This document shows, piece after piece, positions 59,601-64,000 of a stretch of 64,000 bases of DNA. The notes beneath the pieces are model-generated. The model did not search any database. It was given only the letters and a program-made list of their open reading frames with translations, and was not told where the DNA came from. The first letter of the stretch is position 1. Each line of letters begins with the position of its first letter. A program made the translations under genes and the position numbers. Source of the DNA: Marthasterias glacialis (taxonomy: Eukaryota; Echinodermata; Asteroidea; Forcipulatida; Asteriidae); the NCBI GenBank assembly GCA_911728455.2, contig OU452227.1:19918110-19982109 (forward strand), read 5' to 3'.

Positions 59601-62600
59601 TGAATACCACGAGAGAATCGCAAACTTGGACGAAACGGAAAACCAAGATGATCAGACAGGTCAGAGACCTTCACAGGAGATGAATGAAGGCTTACAGGAG
59701 CTTCTAGCCCGGGCTGAACAGCCTCAAGGACATCTCTCCCAGAATGCGAGTCATCTTCAAGACCTAAGGAAATTGATGCAGAATTCCTCAAACAAGTCTA
59801 CGCAGGACATCATCGGCCAGGTCAGGCATCTGCTCAAGTTGACGGACGGACATCTGATTGCCAGCAGTAGCAAGGAACTGGGGGGTGCAGAGATGGAAAA
59901 ATTTGGAGCAGGTGCTGGGAAGCCAACCAGCAGTAAAAGTTTACGGCGAGTCCGGGGAATGATGTCAAAGAATAGAAATAAGCGGAAATGTGATGAGGAG
60001 AAAGATGGGAACAGATCTTCAGATGGTGAGGAAATTGGTGAGGATGATTCTTCGGAGGAATCAGAGGATAGCGATGCGGGTAGTCAGACGGACTCAAACG
60101 CCTCCTCCAAGGGGGAGGGCAGACGTCATAAAGTTGTATCAAGTCTCCTTCACAGACACACCAAAAAGCAACACATGCGATTGGCTCCTAAGCGTCGACC
60201 CCCTCCTAAGCCACTAGAGGTTGGAGAAAGGGTATGCGTGGAGGTCACCCACACATGGACTCTTGCAGATGTCATGTGGCAGGTAAGCCATCTTACATCT
60301 CATCTCAGACAGTCCTGTAAAACTTTGGCTGCTATCATGGATTTATGCAAATTACGAAACAATCAAAGGATATGGCAATTTTGTGACCCATGTATAGACT
60401 GCCCACCATGAAATGTGCATTTTAGGCATTTTAAGTACCAACCTCGTTAAGTGGTACACGAATTATGACCAAACCAATGAGAAATCGTTAAATTGACGGC
60501 CATTTTGGAATTATGCAAATTACTTCACACTAATCAAGAGATAGCAATTTTGTGACCCATGCATAGATTAGCCAACGAAAAAAGTGAATTTAGATTATTT
60601 GAAGTACCCAAAATGTTATGTAGGACAAGTTATGACCAAATCAATTAAAACACATTCATGGTTCACGTATTTGACATTTTCTCAATAGAGGAAACAAATA
60701 TCCCAGTGCTATGAAGAAGGCCTTCTCTTGGCTTTGTCAAGTCAAGGTTTCTTTGTGCCTGTGGTACTTGCAAAGAAAAAATTATTCTGGCAATTCCGCA
60801 AAATTAATCCCGTCAGGCCTGGGCGGGAAAAAAATGGAAGATTCCCTGTGTCACAACTGGTTGAACATAAACGGACTGTGTATTACTAAGTGAGGCCTCG
60901 CCTGATGTGTATGGCACTCTCTCGGGTGTTTTGATTGAATTTATAAATCTTTGAAACTTGCCTCCAAACTTGTAGGATGGGACGTTAGAAAGAGGCGTGG
61001 TTTCAGCCGACCTGGTTCCTGTCCACCAGCTAGATGAGTTAGAGTTTTTCCCTGGAGACTTTGTCACCAAGAATAACGGTAACAATTCAGGCTTTTCACA
61101 CTTAAAAAAAAAAGGAAATTCTCATTTGAAATTTACAGCGAGGGAAACCTCAAAAGCAAATACTATTAAAAGCGCTTTGAGATGCCTATCGGGTGTGATA
61201 AAGCGCTATATAAGAACTGTGCATTATTACCAACTGTAGAGGGCAAACTATGAACGAAATTAAACAGTCAAGTTCATTTGGTGGGGGGGGGGGGCACTGC
61301 ACGACACCTAAAAACGGGTCAACCTTATCCCATGATAACCTGCGAAAGTGGCCTCTCCTGAGCAAACTGTAGACAGCACACTGTATTGCGAATTGCTCAT
61401 ACATGTATATTCAAGTCACAAATCTCATTCAGCGAACCAGATTTCTGATCCCTAAAGCCTGGTTTATACTTCACGCAAAAGAGAAGGCGAAGCCAATTTT
61501 GGTGACGCAACAATTCAGTACGCGCTGTTTTCCAATTGTGACACAAGAAAATTCGCTTCGCTTTCCCCATTCGCGAGAAGGATGAACCGGGCTTTATGTT
61601 TTTTGTTTGGTTTTGATCTGCAGAGTCTCTGGAGAATGTGTACGGTCTTGTACGTAAGACGGATCACAAGGAGAGAACGTGTCTTGTACAGTGGATCATG
61701 AGACCAAACCAACAGTGCAATGTGTAGGTTAACCCTGACCAACCCCCATGTTCCCCATTAAATCAATTTAATTTATTTTAATTTTATTTATTTTAATTTA
61801 ATTTATTAAATTAATTAAATTAAATCAACATTAAAAGGCCTTGTAAGGTTTTGCGGTAACATCATGTGCATGAAAAAAATACTCTCTGTGAGCTATGGTG
61901 GTTCTAAAAAGAACCAGGTTATCAGTTTGCTCAAATAATCTTCAGGAGAAAGTGTTTTAAGATGTGCTTACAAGATGTGCTTTTCTTTTAACAAGATGAT
62001 TATCAGGATTGCACTGTTCTCTGTTAAAACAATGTCGCATCAGCCTTACACCTCAAGCAAATGAAGTATCCTAAAATGTCTTTAGTTATTCACAGATAAG
62101 ACTAGAGCAAGCTAGACAAGATGAAACCAATATGGTTCGGTTCTTTAATAGAAACATATCCGATAACAGTTCCTATGAAGAATTATTCCACTAAATCACA
62201 CTCGGGAATAATCTCTTGAGATCTACCACCATGCTGAGCCTCAAGTCTTGCAAAATTTATTCCTGTTTTAGACCAACACCAGTCAACACCGAGGAAGTGA
62301 GCGTCTACGAGCTGACACCTCATCCAGACTTCACCTTCAACGTGGGGGACATTATTGTCAGAATCGCCGACAGCCAGCGGGGAATTGCAACCATGAAGAA
62401 AGCAAAGTCTGACTTCAAACTGAATTCGCCCAGTACACCAACGGGTGCGAGTGGTACCCATATAGGTGAACATGTACCCTTAGTTGGTCAAGAGAGGATG
62501 GACTGTACCCAAACAGGTGACTCGAGCACCCATATAGGTAACAATATACCCCAAGTGAGTCAACAGAATTCCCATATTGGAGACTGTGCTCATGTGGGTA

Positions 62601-63145
62601 ATGCAGCTGCCGATACCCAAACGGGTAGTCGTGTTACACAAATATCTACCCTTGCAGACAATGCAGGACCACCTGGTGTCATTTCAGACTCCTGTGCCCC
62701 CGACATAATTCGCCCAGACACTCCGAGGGATGGTACTGCAGCTGGAGGAGACAGAATGGAAACGGACCATTGGAAAGAGAATCCATCTAGCGAAACTACC
62801 AATATGTCATCACAAGTCAATGCTACCACAACCAGCCTTCATTCTTGCCTAACCGATTCATTAACACCGTCAAGTAGTACTCCCAACGCTCAGCTGCACA
62901 AAACGGACACTCCTGTTACACTAGACCCTGTATCTCAAGGTCCTGTAACAGACCCAGGATCCGGACAAGTAGAGACTTCTGAAGAGAGAACGCCTGATTG
63001 TGATACGCCCAGTGTCGATCAAATGAACTTGGCTAATTTGGAGATGGACTCTGCCACCCTAGGAGGGAGTTGTTCATCTTTAAAATATAGACCTTCAGAC
63101 AGCACTCATGATGATGAGGACAAAGGAGTGCCCTGTGCTGGTCAG
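53640..63145 (+). CDS. UBE2O: UBE2O, E2/E3 hybrid ubiquitin-conjugating enzyme, N-terminal 1114 residues (3' end beyond window)
   Basis: Family role: E3-independent ubiquitin conjugation of orphan or basic substrates. Exons: 53640-53837, 55025-55192, 55849-55946, 56721-56781, 57433-57573, 58215-58342, 58812-60282, 60976-61078, 61624-61723, 62272-63145; phases all fit. Conserved matches to the vertebrate protein: GYVRVAWYPRG (47-57), LKNGARCALS (near 151), FFPGQVLRGPA and WLSGQQPILSSKASFTV in exon 5, VKVTELEVHW at the start of exon 6, VGERVCVEV and ADVMWQDGTLERGVV across exons 7-8, ELEFFPGDFV, and EEVSVYELTPHPDF near 830-843. The start ATG at 53640 is the first in-frame codon of the conserved block and is preceded by AAA. 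Exon 7 carries a long Ser/Thr/Glu-rich linker, and exon 10 carries an insert of about 260 residues. The UBC domain with its catalytic Cys is not in the window. Confidence 0.95.
55335..55680. mobile_element. Family N element in UBE2O intron 2
   Basis: AAAATATAGTGCGTCTGCAT and GGGTCGCAGACACGCTATAT are inverted arms; AACAAATTTATCTTCCAG and CTGGAAGATAATGAC match the copy at 25440. Confidence 0.75.
56012..56638. mobile_element. Family I element, near full length, in UBE2O intron 3
   Basis: Contains TTTCCCCTGCCTGGAAACAG, TTCCAAGAAGAGGATTACG and a right end CGGCGCCAACTGGTTAAC. The left terminal bases are lost. Confidence 0.75.
57698..58127. mobile_element. ~430-bp MITE (family G), longest copy
   Basis: Ends ATCCATTAAGCCCCGCCTAC and TAGGCGGGGTTTAATGGATC; in UBE2O intron 5. 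Confidence 0.85.
58812..60282 (+). CDS. UBE2O: UBE2O exon 7: expanded disordered linker ending in the second conserved region
   Basis: A single 1471-base exon giving residues 265-755. It opens with VKPLSYFIAAS, matching the human segment after GRVKRL, and closes with VGERVCVEVTHTWTLADVMW. Between them lie some 400 residues, roughly twice the human spacing. First comes a Ser/Thr/Ala/Glu-rich stretch (about 290-480) with short degenerate repeats. A leucine-rich helical block follows (about 480-620). Next is a basic patch containing NRNKRK, then an acidic run with EEIGEDDSSEESEDSD and the basic RHTKKQHMRLAPKRR. The basic patches could be nuclear localisation signals, as in human UBE2O. The helical block has no counterpart I recognise. 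Confidence 0.9.
60335..60660 (+). repeat. Two-unit tandem duplication (~175 bp) in UBE2O intron 7
   Basis: ATTTATGCAAATTACGAAAC ... GGCAATTTTGTGACCCATGT recurs as AATTATGCAAATTACTTCAC ... AGCAATTTTGTGACCCATGC about 175 bases later; both are followed by TTATGACCAAA. Confidence 0.8.
60645..60872. mobile_element. Family I right-end fragment in UBE2O intron 7
   Basis: Contains TTTGTCAAGTCAAGGTTTC, a run like GGCAATTCCGCAAAATTAAT, and a diverged end CACAACTGGTTGAAC. Confidence 0.6.
61455..61600. mobile_element. Family A MITE, diverged
   Basis: AAAGCCTGGTTTATACTTCA and GGATGAACCGGGCTTT form inverted ends, 24 bases before UBE2O exon 9. Confidence 0.75.
61846..61960. mobile_element. Family Q element, half
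   Basis: GTAAGGTTTTGCGGTAACAT and AATCTTCAGGAGAAAGTG; the right half is not recognisable. Confidence 0.6.
62272..63145 (+). CDS. UBE2O: UBE2O exon 10: conserved region split by a ~260-residue insert
   Basis: An 874-base exon giving residues 823-1114. It starts with the conserved SVYELTPHPDFTFNVGD and IIVRI, and ends in DEDKGVPCAGQ, which aligns with a human segment ending SVGQ. In human these motifs are less than 25 residues apart; here they are separated by about 260. The insert is polar and low in hydrophobics, with short repeats: THIGEHVP, THIGNNIP and SHIGDCAH, the first two 24 codons apart. It probably forms a disordered loop. An unrecognised internal intron is the alternative; the reading frame is open throughout. 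Confidence 0.88.
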
Positions 63146-64000
63146 GTAAGAATTACTTCAACTGAAAAAAATGCCAAACTTATTTGACCACAATTCAAAG
63201 CAAGTCGAGCATTTGTGAAAAGAACTAAATTATTCAATCTGATTTTCAAGCCACTACAAGCAGCTCCAGATGGTTTGAACCGGAAATTGCATGGCATTTT
63301 TTTTTTCATTCAACTTGACTTTCCAATTGGCGGACAATGAGCAAGGGGGTCTGCCAGGGAGCTTCAAGATGGTCGTTATTCATCAACAATGTCCTTAAGA
63401 CAAGCTGGCATTAACGTTATTCCTCATTGCCTTTGGACTATGAGCCCTCTGAATGGTATAGAGGTCATTAATGAAGGAGTAAAAGAGTAGCGACGAGGTC
63501 TTAATCGGCCGTTTAAAACCATCAGTGTCACGGCCCGTGTGATATAAAGACCCAAGCCGAAGGCGTGGGCCATTATTGTACGGCCGCAACACTGTAAGGT
63601 TTTAAAACGGCTGATTAAGAACGAGTCACCACTGTTTTATTCCCATTTATATATGCCCTTTTATTGTTAAGGAATAAAATGTCAAAAAAAATATCAGAGA
63701 TTGCTTTGCAATGATTTCTGCTGTAACGTTACGTACAGGAGCCCAGCTTTGCCATATGGGTCTGTTTCACACCTCTTCATATACGTTTCCTAGTGTTAGA
63801 GTATCAAAGCAGGAAACCGGACTAAAATAACTGGTCTCAAACAGCTCCAGCCATGTCTTTATCAGCCGTTTAATACCAGGTAAACACGGTCATGTGACCA
63901 CCTTTCAACCAATAGGAATGCCTTGGCTGTCTTGAGTATTTATGAATGTACGGTAAATCAACAGCCAAAACCATAAAAAATGGTACATTCATGGCCCCAT
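63146..64000 (+). other. UBE2O: Start of UBE2O intron 10
   Basis: Opens with GTAAGA after the codon for Gln1114. It contains a palindromic element at about 63500-63625 and a partial relative near 63850-63920. No further exon is visible before the window edge. Confidence 0.8.
63500..63625. repeat. Palindromic element (family O)
   Basis: TTAATCGGCCGTTTAAAACC and GGTTTTAAAACGGCTGATTA are inverted ends; the centre has GTGTGATATAAAGACC. Confidence 0.8.

Noticed and set aside
1-64000. A new multi-gene system (defence, biosynthetic or viral)
   Set aside because: The only supported genes are a solenoid protein, XPO6 and UBE2O, with intron/exon structure and repeats; no gene cluster, integrase, reverse transcriptase, polymerase or capsid frame is present.

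Overview
This is a eukaryotic nuclear window: coding sequence is cut into many short exons with AG/GT junctions, and the introns and intergenic DNA are full of tRNA-derived SINEs, short inverted-repeat elements, palindromes and microsatellites. The protein sequences and repeat content suggest an invertebrate deuterostome, most likely an echinoderm. That placement is an inference from overall character and was not tested.

Layout. (1) Positions 1-15532, plus strand: the 3' part of a gene for a large, mostly helical protein (HEAT/armadillo-like), 15 complete exons plus the tail of one more, identity not settled. (2) 15533-21912: a gap between two convergent genes, holding SINEs, MITE-like elements, a possible orphan exon (20254-20425) and a satellite of about 116-bp units (20530-21480). 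(3) 21913-50282, minus strand: a complete exportin-6 gene (XPO6), 25 coding exons. The exons sum to 3453 bases, exactly 1150 codons plus stop, and match the vertebrate protein end to end. (4) 50283-53639: the gap between divergently transcribed XPO6 and UBE2O. (5) 53640-63145, plus strand: the first ten exons (1114 residues) of UBE2O, the large E2/E3 hybrid ubiquitin-conjugating enzyme. Its catalytic UBC domain lies past the right edge; 63146-64000 is intron.

Functionally, exportin-6 removes actin-profilin from the nucleus and UBE2O ubiquitinates orphan and basic nuclear or ribosomal proteins. They are neighbours here; nothing in the sequence shows that they act together.

The most notable structure is outside the standard gene content. 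Three introns of the first gene carry tandem arrays built from, or abutting, the neighbouring exon edge, creating rows of decoy splice sites. One of its splice acceptors lies inside a SINE. UBE2O carries a disordered insert of about 260 residues within a conserved region. The satellite is built from a dispersed inverted-repeat element. No CRISPR array, rRNA gene, functional tRNA gene, viral gene or new multi-gene system was found.
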